Positions 22,141-32,591 are shown, numbered from the stretch's first letter. The stretch: 64,000 nt of DNA from Puccinellia tenuiflora (GCA_012064385.1 QRDG01000415.1:3337931-3401930); one strand, 5' to 3'. Program-made: numbers and translations. Notes: generated from the letters alone by a model not told the origin.

Positions 22141-23410
22141 CTAAGTGCGCGTGGATTCACAACTCGATGGGTCCAATCTTCATCAACGACGACGGCGAGT
22201 TCATCACCGCATCGGTCAAGCGACTCGGACATATCAAGATTTTCATCCACACGGTGGCCACGGGGGGCTCGACATCAACATCGCCCTCGTATACAACTGG
22301 TCAAATCTACTGGATTAAGCATCAAGGTCGACTCCTGCTTCCGCGCCGGCTTCCAGCATCGCGGACGACTCCCACGTCCCCCGGCTCTTGCATCCACGTC
22401 GACTTTCTTGTTCAAGTCATCCTCAAGTACAATTACGGAGTTACGTCAACAACTCAGATTTCAAGGTTGCCTGCGCGTCTCTACTTCAACACGTACACAG
22501 AGCAAGCTTCAGAAAAAATCGCGTCCACATCCGCGTCGTGGGCTGCTAGTACTACTTCGATTCGTACAATGATCGGATTAATGCTTAAGGAAAGAGAAGA
22601 TCAGCTTGATGACGTACAACAAATCAAGCAAAGAAGAAAAAATAAAAGCCTGGAGGAGCAGCGTACATGTTGCATTGCCTGATCCAGGTCGGAAGAGAAG
22701 AGAAAGAAAAGAAATCAGCGTCCGTGTGCAAGATTAAAGGAAAGACGGAAAAGGACAAACCAAATACCAGTAGGATTCAGTACGAAGTACTGCTTTGACT
22801 CGAAGACCGATCAAAGGAAATACGACAGAGAAAGGAAAGGCTAGCTCGGACGTGCACATCAGCCAAGGAAAAAAAAAAGAAGCCAATTCGAAGTTTGCTG
22901 TTACTCACGTGAGTCATGTATAAAAAAAAAGAAAGGCAGATCACGTACAGATCAAACATCATGAAAGAAGAAAAGCCGGGTTAGAAAGACTCGGACAGCA
23001 AGGCAAACCGGCAACCGGGTCAACAGGATTCGGACGACTCCAGCTACAACTTTAACAAGTCGACCTGCGATCCATCGACTCACAAGCATCATCGGCTACA
23101 GAAAATAAACAGCTAAGTCGCCTTTTTATTTAAATTTTATATTTTATTAATTCAGTTAAATTACATAAAGTCAGTCCCCTTTAAGTTAATTCCGGGTTAA
23201 TTCCGAGAGCTATATATCTGGTTTATAAAGAAATTGCAGGATAATCCAGAAGATTACAAAGTAAGTTTTAAATAATTCAAGGGGGCTAATATAAGTTGAG
23301 TATCATTATTATCTCTGAAAATTCTAGGTGGCATGTCAAATCGATCCTTGGAGGCTTAATATAGCCAAATCTCAAAGTCGGGTTCTTTAAAACCCGCCAT
23401 GGATTTCTAA
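22141..23410 (+). other. Leader of the nested element
   Basis: No credible protein. An open frame runs 21948-22682 but starts in the LTR and crosses the primer-binding site. A short part after ATG 22168 (GPIFINDDGEF) could be a relic of a gag start. The rest is A/G-rich and includes A-runs near 22868 and 22922. Confidence 0.5.
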
Positions 23411-23697
23411 AAAGTCGGGCTCTCAAATTGCTCGCACCAGATTTATTTAAAAGTCGGGTTATCTATTGTTCGCAACAGATTTATTTAAAGTCGGGCTATC
23501 CTTTGCTCGCAACGGATTTTTCAAAAGTCGAGCTATTGCTTGCGCCGGATTTTTCAAAGTCGAGCTATCTATTGCTTGCACCGGATTTCTCAAAGTCGAG
23601 CTATCTATTGCTCGCAACAAATTTTTTAAAGTCGAGCTATCTATTGCTCGCAACGGATTTATCAAAGTCGAGATATCTAATGATCGCAATATTGTAA
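23411..23697 (+). repeat. Tandem array of about 36-bp units
   Basis: About eight units reading roughly AAAGTCGAGCTATC followed by TATTGCTCGCAAC and an AT-rich end. Units vary from about 31 to 38 bp, with the most regular 36-bp copies on the right. Confidence 0.8.
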
Positions 23698-23737
23698 AAA
23701 ACAGCCCAGAGAGCTGAAAGTCCCACCAAGTTAGAAC

Positions 23738-23970
23738 GAGCCCAGAGAGCTCCGCAATACCAATGAGCCCAGAGAGCTCCGCAACACCAACGAGCCCAGA
23801 GAGCTCCGCAAAACCAATGAGCCCAGAGAGCTCCGCAACATCAACGAGCCCAGAGAGCTCCGCAACACCAATAAGCCCAGAGAGCTCCGCAACACCAATG
23901 AGCCCAGAGAGCTCCGCAACACCAAACGAGCCCAGAGAGCTCCGCAATATCAACGAGCCCAGAGAGCTCT
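23738..23970 (+). repeat. Tandem array of 27-bp units with GAGCTC palindrome
   Basis: Nine units of GAGCCCAGAGAGCTCC followed by GCAACACCAAT, period 27 bp, with one 28-bp unit. Each contains the GAGCTC palindrome. A degenerate half unit lies just before at about 23702. Because 27 is a multiple of three, most of the array is open in one frame as a 9-residue repeat, but there is no start, domain or context for a protein. Confidence 0.9.
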
Positions 23971-24295
23971 GATTATTATGATCAAAGGGATAAAGCCGGC
24001 TTCTCTACAGTAAGAGTTTTGCCGAGACACCCAGTAAGTGCGTCTTTATTAACTTTGATCATTAGGTCCTTGGGGGCTTGTCTTTCAGGAAAAAGCCAAG
24101 CTTTAGACTCATTGACCTGGCAAAGAAGCCAACTTATTCCTTAGTTTTATCTGGTAAGTCAGATGCATCCTGTACAACAAACTGGCTGCTAATTAGCAAA
24201 GACCGGGCAGGGCCTACTTATTCATCAGTATAAAACTAAGAAGGGTTATAAGAACCAAATCAGCTCAAGCATCAATCAAGTTCAAAAAGTTTTAA

Positions 24296-24682
24296 GCTCC
24301 GAGTTGCTGCAGGCAAACAACCCGGCACTTGGGGGCTGCACGTTATCAAATTTCAGGTTAAGTCAAACAGAAGTTCAGAAGTTGGAAGCTCCAAGTTGTC
24401 GCAGGCCAACAACTCGGCGCTTGGGGGCTACTCACGGATCAGGTTTTTCTACAAGTTAAGCAGTAATCAAATTCCAAAAGTTTTTATCTTCAAGATGTTG
24501 CAGGTTTACAACCCGGCATTCGGAGACTACATCATCTGAAAGTCATGAGTTATACGTCAAGGAGTCCCGAGTCGTCGCAGGCAAACGACCCGGCACTCAG
24601 GGGCTACATCATCTGAAGTTATGAGTCATCAATACAAGCTCCAAGCTGTCACAAGTTAACAACTCGGCGCTTGGGGGCTATA
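24296..24682 (+). repeat. Five-unit hairpin plus polypurine-like array in the nested element
   Basis: Units at about 24296, 24389, 24488, 24563 and 24633 each have an inverted repeat (for example CCAAGTTGT with ACAACTCGG, and CGAGTCGT with ACGACCCG) followed by a purine motif such as CTTGGGGGCTAC, CATTCGGAGACTAC or ACTCAGGGGCTAC. Read in the sense direction of this element, it is the same design as the arrays at 19658-20102 and 35662-36100 read in theirs. Confidence 0.8.
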
Positions 24683-24777
24683 CATATACCGGTGGAAACA
24701 AGCTCGAGTAAAGTCATACATCTCGTCAAGAGGACTCGGAGAAAAATTCCGAGTCACTTCAGCACAAGTCGGCAATG

Positions 24778-25100
24778 ACAAGTCGGCAGGATGAGCCGGC
24801 GTTAACAAGTCGGCAGGAGAAGCCGGCATCGACAAGTCGGCAGGAGAAGCCGGCATCGACAAGTCGACAGGAGAAGCCGACATCGACAAGCCGGCAGGAG
24901 AAGCCGGCATCGACAAGTCGACAGGAAAAGTCGGCATCGACGACTCGACCGGAGAAGTCGGCATCAACGACTCGACCAGAGAAGTCGGCATCGATGACTA
25001 GACAACATCTACGCCAAACAACTCCGCAAAGTCTACAACGACAACCCGACAACATCTACATCGGCAACCCGACAAAGTCTACATCGACAAACTCGGCAAA
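24778..25100 (+). repeat. Second 27-bp tandem array
   Basis: About nine units of ACAAGTCGGCAGGAG followed by AAGCCGGCATCG from 24778, turning into more diverged units (GACAACCCGACAACATCTAC type) up to about 25100. Same period as the array at 23738 but unrelated sequence. Confidence 0.85.
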
Positions 25101-25247
25101 TGCTGAAGCCGGGTGCCGCGACATCATCGACATCTACAACTCGGCAAAGTGCTACATCTACGAGCCGGCAAAGGACCCGGCGCGGACTCTATGTCCCATT
25201 TCTTCAACAAATCAAGACCTTCCGCATGACTCTACGAGTCACCCGAA

Positions 25248-25261
25248 AGCTTGGGGGCTAC
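25248..25261 (+). other. Polypurine tract of the nested element
   Basis: AGCTTGGGGGCTAC directly precedes the 3' LTR. It is nearly the same motif that ends each hairpin unit at 24296-24682. Confidence 0.85.
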
Positions 25262-25777
25262 TGTCGGGGATATGGGACACGGGTACCCGCAAGGAGGATT
25301 AACGTGGCCCATCCAGGGCGGCCCAGCAGGCCAACTCCACAGTCATATTAGGACAAGGACTCACCTTGCCAAACTTGTAATATATTAGTAGTGTCCTACA
25401 AGGACTCGACTTATATTAGATTAGCCGTGTCCTAAAAGGACTCGACATGTAAGCCGGCCTCCTCCACCTTTATAAGGAGGGGCAAGGCGCCCCAAGAGGG
25501 CACGCTAAAGAGAGGCTCAAGAGAAGCTAGACAGACCCAACACAACCGGGACAGAGCCCGATAGATCTAGACAAGAGGAGCTGCCTCATCGGCGACTTCA
25601 ACCATGAGAGGAATAAGGCCTAGCCACAAACAGCACGTAGGGGTATTACCGGACGATGTTTCCCGGGCCCCGAAGCTGTATAAATACTTTCTCCCGTGTC
25701 GTTCGTCTACTAACCCACATCGACGATGCCCGCGCGTACATAGTCCCGTATCTTCACCGTCGGTTCATACCACGACA
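25262..25777 (+). mobile_element. 3' LTR of the nested element
   Basis: It begins TGTCGGGGATATGGG and ends CCACGACA followed by the CCATG duplication. TATAAATA is at 25679-25686. Confidence 0.9.
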
Positions 25778-26077
25778 CCATGCCTGTAGATTAGTCATAT
25801 TGTGCAGGATGCATCTAACTTACCAGCGAAAAAATTAGGAAAAGTTTGGCTACTGTGCCAAGTTCAAGAGTCTAAGCTTAGACTTTTTTCACTGAAAAGC
25901 AAGCCCCCAAGAACCTGATGATCAAAGTTAAAGAATAAATCGCACTCACTGGGTGACTCGACTAAAGGACTCATGTTCACAGAAGCCGGCTTTATTTCCT
26001 TTGATCATAATAATTTGATTACATCCAGGCATGGCTCACTGGGCTCTTTGCCTTTCAACTCATAAATCTATTACAAC

Positions 26078-26359
26078 TTAAGTATAATAAGGACGTAACT
26101 GAGCTATGTTCCACGGCCTTTTTGCCTCTGTGTAAGGATCTAGCGTGTGTGCTGTGTCAGCTCCTTTATTTTCACTTGCCGGCTCTCGTACATCCATTAG
26201 ATAGTACGACCCATTGTGCAAGTTCTTGCTTATGACGAACGGTCCTTCCCATGGTGGAGATAACTTGTGCATCCCTCCCCTGTTCTGGATGAGTCGAAGC
26301 ACTAAGTCGCCTTCCTGGAAAGTCCTAGTCTTGATTCTACGTGCGTGATATCGCCGCAA
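26078..26359 (-). pseudogene. Integrase C-terminal end of element 1
   Basis: This frame begins in a Tyr/His/Arg-rich stretch and carries FQEGDLVLRL and KLSPPWEGPFVI, the usual GPF-type C-terminal module of gypsy integrases, ending in the tail near WNIAQLRPYY. It overlaps the end of the 26302-29127 frame, so a single frame change near 26350 separates it from the integrase core. Element 2 codes the same tail at 37703-37984. Confidence 0.8.
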
Positions 26360-29127
26360 ATCTCTTGCTGATAAATTGCTGATCTCTCAAGGGCTAACTC
26401 CCTTGCTTCCTCGAGTGCGTCGACCGAGTCCTGGCGAGCGAGTGCATTCTCTGTCTCGGCGTAATTGGCGACTCGTGGAGAGTCATGCAATAAGTCGCTT
26501 GGCAGGACAGCTTCTGCTCCATACATCATGAAGAAAGGTGTGAAGCCCGTGGATCTGTTAGGAGTCGTGCTTATACTCCATAGTACTGCTGGCAGCTCCT
26601 CAACCCAACATCCGGCGGCTCTTAGCAAAGGGACTCGGAGCCGAGGCTTAATTCCCTTCAGCAACTCCTGATTTGCCCTCTCTGCTTGTCCATTGGACTG
26701 TGGGTGTGCCACTGAGGCTAGGTCGAGTCTGATGTTGTTCTCGCCGCAGAACTTGGCCATCTCTCGAACTGATAAGTTGGTACCATTGTCTGTAATGATG
26801 CTGTGAGGATACCCGAAGCGTGTTGCTATTTTCTTGAAAAATCGCACTGCTGATGCTCCGTCGACTCTGCTGACGGGTTCGACTTCCACCCACTTGGTGA
26901 ACTTGTCAACTGCTACTAGCAGATGAGTCTTCTGACAGGGCGACTTTGAGAAAGGACCCACCATGTCAAGCCCCCAAACTGCAAACGGCCAGGTGATAGG
27001 GATAGTTCTGAGCTCTTGGGCTGGCACGTGGTCTTGCCTTGCGTACCTTTGGCATCCATCACAGACTCGTACTATCTTCTCTGCGTCCAGATGTGCTGTT
27101 AACCAAAAGAACCCGTGCTTGAAAGCTTTTGACACCAAGGATCTAGTGGATGCGTGATGACCACAATCACCTGCATGAATCTCTTGCAATATTTGCCTAC
27201 CCTCTTCTGGAGACACACATCTCTGGTAGACTCCAGTGACACTCCTTCTGTACAACTCGCCATCAATGACTGTGTAGGACTTGCATCGCCTGATGAGCTG
27301 TCTCTGTTTGACTTCATCCTGTGGGAGCTCGCCCCTGAGGAGATATGCAAGGTAAGGCTCTGTCCATGATGGTATTGCTCGTACTGCTGCCACCAATGCC
27401 AACTCTGGATCTGGGGAGGCTAACTCCTCCTCTGAGGGCAACTTGACTGATGGGTGGTGAAGTTCATCCACAAATACATTTGGTGGTACTTTCTCTCGAC
27501 GAGAGCCGAGTCGTGATAACGCATCTGCGGCCTCGTTCTTGCGTCTGTCAATATGCTCCACTTGATAACCAGAGAAGAACCCGGCTATCTGTTCGACTGC
27601 TCTTCTATAAGCTGCCATGTTTGCATCCTTCGAGTCCCAGGTTCCAGATACTTGCTGGGCTACGAGATCCGAGTCTCCAAAGCACCTAATACGCTTGATA
27701 TTCATCTGCTTGGCCAGACGCAGACCGTGTAGCAAAGGCTCATACTCTGCCATGTTGTTTGTACAATGAAAATGTAACTGAAGGACATATGCCAACTTAT
27801 CTCCTTTTGGTGAAGTTAGAACCACGCCGGCTCCTGAGCCCTCTAACTGTCTGGACCCGTCGAAGTGCATTGTCCAATATTTGGTGCAAGGTGAGCTTGG
27901 TGAAGATGTGCAATCAGTCCAATCGTTGACGAAGTCGACTAGAGCTTGAGATTTGATTGCTGTCCTGGGCTCGTATGTGATGTGGTAAGGACCCAACTCG
28001 ATTGCCCACTTGGCAACCCGACCTGTTGCATCTCTGTTGCGTATGATATCTGCTAGCGGTGCTGAACTCACCACTTTGATTGGATGCTCTTGGAAATAAT
28101 GTTTAAGCTTCCTACTTGCAAGGAAAACTCCATAAACTAGCTTCTGCCATTGAGGGTACCTTTGCTTTGACTCTGTTAGGACTTCACTGATGTAATAAAC
28201 AGGTCTCTGCACTGGATACTCTTTTCCTTCCTCTGATCGTTCCACAACTACTACTGCACTGACCACCCTTTTGTTGGCAGCCACATATAATAGCATGGGC
28301 TCCTTATCTGTAGGAGCTGCAAGTACTGGCACTGATGATAGAGTTCTCTTCAAGTTCTCAAAAGCATCGTCGGCTTCTTTGTCCCATATGAACTTATCTG
28401 ACTTCTTCAGGAGTCGGTAGAGAGGACCCGCCTTCTCCCCAAGTCTTGAGATGAATCTGCTGAGAGCTGCTACACAACCAGCGAGTTTCTGAACGTCCTT
28501 TAGACAAGTCGGCTTCTGCAGATTGTGAATAGCCTTGATTTTCTCTGGGTTTGCTTCAATGCCTCTCTCTGAAACAATGAAGCCAAGGAGTTTGCCTGCA
28601 GGGACTCCAAAAACACACTTGGTTGGGTTGAGCTTCATCTTGTACTTGCGTAGGTTACCGAAGGTTTCTGTCAGGTCTGCTATCAAAGAGTCGGCCTTCT
28701 GAGATTTGACAACTACATCATCCACGTAAGCGTGAATATTTCTTCCAATCTGTTCCTTCAAACAATTCTGGATGCACCTCTGATATGTAGCTCCTGCGTT
28801 CTTGAGTCCAAAGGGCATTGTTGTGTAACAAAATGCTCCAAAGGGCGTGATGAAAGACGTTTTCAGCTCATCCTCTATGTTGAGTCTGATCTGGTGATAC
28901 CCTGAATAGGCATCCAAAAAACAAAGTAACTCTGATCCTGCTGTGGAGTCAATGATCTGGTCAATACGAGGTAATGCAAACGGGTCCTTAGGGCAATGCT
29001 TGTTAAGACCCGTGAAATCGATGCACATCCGCAACTCTCCTGTTTTCTTTGGCACTAACACTGGATTGGCCACCCACTCTGGGTGAAAGACTGCCTTGAT
29101 GAACTCGGCTGCGAGGAGCCGAGCCAC
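26302..29127 (-). CDS. Reverse transcriptase, double RNase H and integrase of element 1
   Basis: The 941-residue frame holds reverse transcriptase (FLDAYSGYHQI at 70-80, YVDD at 134-137), the Ty3-type RNase H (YYISEVLTES near 311-320), a second archaeal-type RNase H at about 418-542 with D423, E461, D485 and D535, and integrase with a zinc region (H651, H657, C689, C692) and the DD35E triad D721, D780, E816. Two RNase H domains mark the Tat lineage. The enzyme copies element RNA and inserts the DNA in the nucleus. The N-terminal fingers lie in another frame (29312-29055) and the integrase tail in a third (26359-26078), so the catalytic part is intact but the polyprotein is broken. Confidence 0.85.
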   Translation of the reverse strand: MARLLAAEFIKAVFHPEWVANPVLVPKKTGELRMCIDFTGLNKHCPKDPFALPRIDQIIDSTAGSELLCFLDAYSGYHQIRLNIEDELKTSFITPFGAFCYTTMPFGLKNAGATYQRCIQNCLKEQIGRNIHAYVDDVVVKSQKADSLIADLTETFGNLRKYKMKLNPTKCVFGVPAGKLLGFIVSERGIEANPEKIKAIHNLQKPTCLKDVQKLAGCVAALSRFISRLGEKAGPLYRLLKKSDKFIWDKEADDAFENLKRTLSSVPVLAAPTDKEPMLLYVAANKRVVSAVVVVERSEEGKEYPVQRPVYYISEVLTESKQRYPQWQKLVYGVFLASRKLKHYFQEHPIKVVSSAPLADIIRNRDATGRVAKWAIELGPYHITYEPRTAIKSQALVDFVNDWTDCTSSPSSPCTKYWTMHFDGSRQLEGSGAGVVLTSPKGDKLAYVLQLHFHCTNNMAEYEPLLHGLRLAKQMNIKRIRCFGDSDLVAQQVSGTWDSKDANMAAYRRAVEQIAGFFSGYQVEHIDRRKNEAADALSRLGSRREKVPPNVFVDELHHPSVKLPSEEELASPDPELALVAAVRAIPSWTEPYLAYLLRGELPQDEVKQRQLIRRCKSYTVIDGELYRRSVTGVYQRCVSPEEGRQILQEIHAGDCGHHASTRSLVSKAFKHGFFWLTAHLDAEKIVRVCDGCQRYARQDHVPAQELRTIPITWPFAVWGLDMVGPFSKSPCQKTHLLVAVDKFTKWVEVEPVSRVDGASAVRFFKKIATRFGYPHSIITDNGTNLSVREMAKFCGENNIRLDLASVAHPQSNGQAERANQELLKGIKPRLRVPLLRAAGCWVEELPAVLWSISTTPNRSTGFTPFFMMYGAEAVLPSDLLHDSPRVANYAETENALARQDSVDALEEARELALERSAIYQQEICGDITHVESRLGLSRKAT

Positions 29128-29312
29128 CTCTTCTCCGATGGCTTTCCTCCTGTCATCGTGAAACTTGCACAGACCCTGCTTAACTGGTCTTGCATTAGGT
29201 TAACATGTAAGCTGTGCTCGGCGAGTTCTCTCGGGACTCCTGGCATGTCTGATGGCTTCCATGCAAAGACGTCCCGGTTCTCACGGATGAACTCGACGAG
29301 CGCGCTTTCCAA
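29055..29312 (-). pseudogene. Start of the reverse transcriptase of element 1, shifted frame
   Basis: It codes the segment between protease and reverse transcriptase with NRDVFAWKPSDMPG, a standard landmark before the fingers of gypsy reverse transcriptases. Similarity switches to the 26302-29127 frame at about 29127-29190, showing a frameshift. Element 2 has the same segment at 42162-42664. Confidence 0.75.
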
Positions 29313-29358
29313 TTTATCAGAGAGATGTGCCCCAATGGTGAACTGCTTGGAAGAATCA

Positions 29359-30486
29359 CTAGGGTAAGTCGACTTGCTTTGTATCCTGAGCTGACTTGAA
29401 TTTCATCTTCTCCTCTGTGGTCGGCTTCTTAAGGACCGAGTTGTCCTCCGGGTCCACGTTCGCCTTGTAGAATTTCAGCTCCTCTTGAGCACAAGCTGTC
29501 TCAGCCATAGCTGCATCACCTAGTTCACATTCCAGTGCCATCTGTCTGCTGCCATTAACTGTAATGACTCCTGCTGGACCTGGCATCTTGAGCTTCAAGT
29601 AAACATAGCATGGTCTGGCCATAAACTTAAAGTACGCTGGTCGACCAAAAAGAGCATGGTATGGACTCTTAAGATCCACTACCTCAAAAGGCATAATCTC
29701 TGAACGAAAGTTCTCCACTGTGCCAAAAGCAACCTCAAGATAAATCTTACCGATTGGCTTGGCTGAATTCCCTGGTACGATTCCATGAAAAACTGTCTTA
29801 GTGGGTATTAGCTGCCTATCTTGCAGCTGCATCCTCTTGAATGTGTCATAATATAAGATGTTGATACTACTTCCACCATCCATGAGCACTTTGTTCAATG
29901 TGTAGCCCCCAACTTGAGGTGCCACCACTAAGGCTAGCTGCCCTGGATCGTCGACTCTTGGCGGATGATCTGCTCGACTCCATGTGATGGTTTGCTCTGA
30001 CCACCTGAGCCACTGTGGAAGGGCCGGCTCCACTGTATTGACAGCTCTAACCTTTAATTTCTTGGCACGCTTGGACGTGCTTGTTGTGAAGACATGATAA
30101 CTGCCGCGACTCGGGTTCTGTGGCTGAGTTGTGACATAATACTGCCCATTGTTATCCTGAAGCTGCTTCGGGTTCTGCTGGAACACGCCCTGCTGGTTAC
30201 CTCCTCCCTGAGGTTGGTTATGGTTATTGCCGGCTCCTCCACCCTGGTTGCCGGGTCCTCCATCACCATTGTTTCCTCTATATCCATTGTTGTTGCCTCT
30301 ATTTCCTGGTCCTGGGAACCTGGCACGCTGCAAATCCACGCACTGTCCCAAGGTGTGACCACACTTGCCGTTTCTGGCGTGTTTAGGGCATGGACTCGCC
30401 AGAACCTCCTCTGTGGTCAGCCTCCGTCCCTGATACCCTTGAGAACTGTTGTCCTTGCGCCTGACCCCAGTGTTTGTGTTAGCCAC
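29359..30486 (-). pseudogene. Gag zinc region and protease of element 1
   Basis: The 375-residue frame starts with a Cys/His cluster (CPKHARNGKCGHTLGQC, residues about 33-49) followed by a Gly/Asn/Gln-rich linker. The retropepsin active site MDGGSSINILY is near residues 202-212; the usual DTG/DSG is DGG, common in Tat-type elements. HALFGRPAYFKF follows. The protease matures the polyprotein. The frame is preceded by stops near 30538 and ends at 29359, so gag, protease and polymerase are separated here, whereas element 2 keeps gag core and zinc region in one frame. Confidence 0.75.
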
Positions 30487-30537
30487 TAGGTCAGAGTTGT
30501 CACCATATGGTCGTTTGTTACTTCCCTAATTCTGGTT

Positions 30538-31191
30538 CTAATTTTGATTCTGGTTCTGACCATTGCCACCTTGTCCTTTAGATCCTTCCTCCTGATCCTT
30601 AGTTTTATCTGTGGCAGCGTGCTTGTTAGCACCTGCCATGATCTCGCCAATCGTAAGGGGAACACCTTGATTCAGGCTCTCCTTCATGCGACCTAGCTTC
30701 CAGCTCAAGGGATTGTAGCTGCAATTCCTCTCCATTGCCATTAGCACTGAAATTGTTGGGAGTCCTTGCGATGAGTTGATGATCTCCGAGACTCGCCTCA
30801 TCCAATGCCTTGCAGACTCGCCTTTTCTCTGAACACACCGCTCCAAGTCCTCTATGGTACTAAGCTTTTTGCATGTTCCCTGGAAGTTCTGAATGAAATC
30901 TGACTTCAACTGCTCCCAAGAATTGATTGATCTAGGAGGCAAGTTACGCATCCATACTTTGGCTGCTCCCTCCATCATAAGGTACATGAATTTGGCACAC
31001 AGATTACCTGTGGCATTGCGGATACTCATCGCCATCTCATATGTGCCCAACCAGGAGGTCGGGTCCATGTTGGGCTCGTAATTGGGAACTTTGTGCGGCT
31101 CCTTGAAGTCGCTGGGGAAAGACTCGGACCTGATGGCATCCGACAGGCACTCTGGTCCCTTTAGTGAAGGAGAGGTACCAGGAAAAGTCAC
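30538..31191 (-). pseudogene. Gag capsid core of element 1
   Basis: The 217-residue frame is a retrotransposon gag domain (PF03732 type): AKVWMRNLPPRSINSWEQL and LKSDFIQNFQ are the typical landmarks, followed by the NPLSWKLGRMKESL part and a Gln/Asn/Gly tail. TAG stops close it on both sides (about 31217 and 30538-30540), with another TAG a few codons on; element 2 reads through the second region without stops. Confidence 0.75.
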
Positions 31192-31218
31192 CTCTGTGTG
31201 CGCCCGGGTTGGCTGAGG

Positions 31219-31830
31219 CTAGTTATCTGGACCAGCTATGGCTCTGTCCCTCTCAGCCTCCCGTGCCCTGGCCGCCTCCCTCTCTCGTCGCTGTCTTGCT
31301 TCATCAACCACCAATTGAGCTCGTGAGGCAGTTGGTATGATGACCCTGTTCCTCTCTTGTTCACGGCGCCTTGCACTTGTAGAGTTGGCCGGGTGAGACT
31401 CGTCATGCCGACTCCTCGTGCCAGAGTTGAACGGTGTCGAGTGTAGCCTACTTGCATCTAGAAACGCTGGATAAAGAGCTTGCTGAGTCATTGCTGTCTT
31501 CAGCATCTCAATAGCACGGCGGGTCTCCTGTCCCGCTGCTCCTTCTGGTATCTCAATGTTCTCCAACCTCATAGTTTCCGCATGAACGTTGTCCATTGGG
31601 TTAGAGTAATGCCCTTCTGGCGTACGAAACCTGCCAGGTGGAGGTCCCATACCACCTGCTGATCCTCCTCCGACTCCTCCTTCAGGTGGCGGTCCGTTGG
31701 TACCGTTGCCGCCGGGTCCTTCTGGTGGTGGTGGTGGTGGTGGTGTTGCTCCCCCTCCTGCGCCGCCTCCTGCAGCTGATGAGCTCCCTAGCCCGGCTCC
31801 TGCGCCTGGACCAGTGGGTGTGTTAAACAA
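31219..31830 (-). pseudogene. Gag N-terminal Gly/Pro-rich part of element 1
   Basis: Low-complexity Gly/Pro/Ala region (GAGAGLGSSSAAGGGAGG, then a proline run coded by a GGT/GGC-type repeat at about 31720-31745), then a charged stretch of Arg/Glu-rich helices near its end. It links the first gag segment to the capsid core. A frame change near 31850 and a TAG at the end break it. Confidence 0.6.
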
Positions 31831-31922
31831 GCAGTAGGGTTGACAATGACTCCGCCACGCAGGCGACTCCTCGCCCTACGATGCTGAATAGAGGTGAGTT
31901 CCTCCTGACGACTCCTTACAAC

Positions 31923-32591
31923 CTAGGCCTTAGTCTGGACCCGGGCCCGCTCTTCTGCTAACCTGCGGTTTGCCTTGTTGATTTCTGCTAGTTGTCTCTC
32001 GATCGCAGCACACACGCTGGCTAACTCGGCCGCTCGTTCTGCTGCGTTCCTTGCATTGATTTCCTTTGTTAGTAGACTTGGATCAAACTGATTTCCGCCG
32101 TTCCCAGACATGTAGACTCCAACGACGCGGGCGCGTGCTGGCGACTCCACGTAATCCTCCTCTTCAATTCCATACCCAAGCCGATCCTCAAACAAGGGCA
32201 AGATAGACTCTGAATCGGCGTCGTAATCTGGCTCCATAAGTGGCTCCGCCAGCGACTCCTCTTCATGGTTGACAGCAAGTTGTTTCTTTGGCTCAGCGAT
32301 GATGCCGACCTCTGATGTACCGACCGACTCCTCGCCGTCGGACTCGATAACAGCTGTTGGCTCTGAAACTGATTCCGCCGAGTTAGCGCGAAGACCCGAC
32401 GCGCAAACCATGCCGACGAACACGTTGATCCCTCCAAAAACAAACTGATAACCCTCGTCGACCTCCTCCATCTCTGGAGTCCAGCCTGAGTCATCGATCT
32501 CGGTTTCTCCATGCTCATCAGTGTAGACTCGCCCGATGGCGAGTTTCTCCATGGCCCGGCGAGCGGCTCCCACGATCTCGACTCCACGCAT
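31923..32591 (-). pseudogene. First gag segment of element 1
   Basis: I place the start at the ATG at 32591, seven bases past the primer-binding site in element sense; the longer frame would need a non-ATG start within that site. The product is acidic with a C-terminal charged coiled-coil-like part (RNAAERAAELASV, RRLAEERAR). A TAG near 31923 ends it. It resembles the leader segment before gag in related Tat-type elements; its role is not known. Confidence 0.6.

Larger units (their letters stand above)
21616..25777 (+). mobile_element. Complete non-autonomous LTR retrotransposon nested in element 1
   Basis: Two LTRs (21616-22121, 506 bp; 25262-25777, 516 bp), a primer-binding site, a polypurine tract and a perfect 5-bp target duplication CCATG (21611-21615 and 25778-25782) define an intact insertion. 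The 3.1 kb interior codes no recognisable gag or pol; it is made largely of tandem repeats at 23411-23697, 23738-23970, 24296-24682 and 24778-25100. It must use proteins from another element. Primer-binding site, polypurine tract and hairpin array match element 1, so a Tat-like partner is the likely helper. The LTRs differ at about seven sites plus one 10-bp indel by eye, so it is younger than element 1. Confidence 0.9.

Noticed and set aside
21948..22682. 244-residue frame at the start of the nested element
   Set aside because: It starts in the LTR, crosses the primer-binding site and has no domain. Only a short gag-like start near 22168 is possible.
23428..23972. Repeat-coded proteins in the tandem arrays
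   Set aside because: Open frames follow from periods near multiples of three; no start context, domain or neighbour supports translation.
23411..25100. CRISPR-like arrays
   Set aside because: Repeats are contiguous, without unique spacers of constant length, and lie inside a plant retrotransposon.
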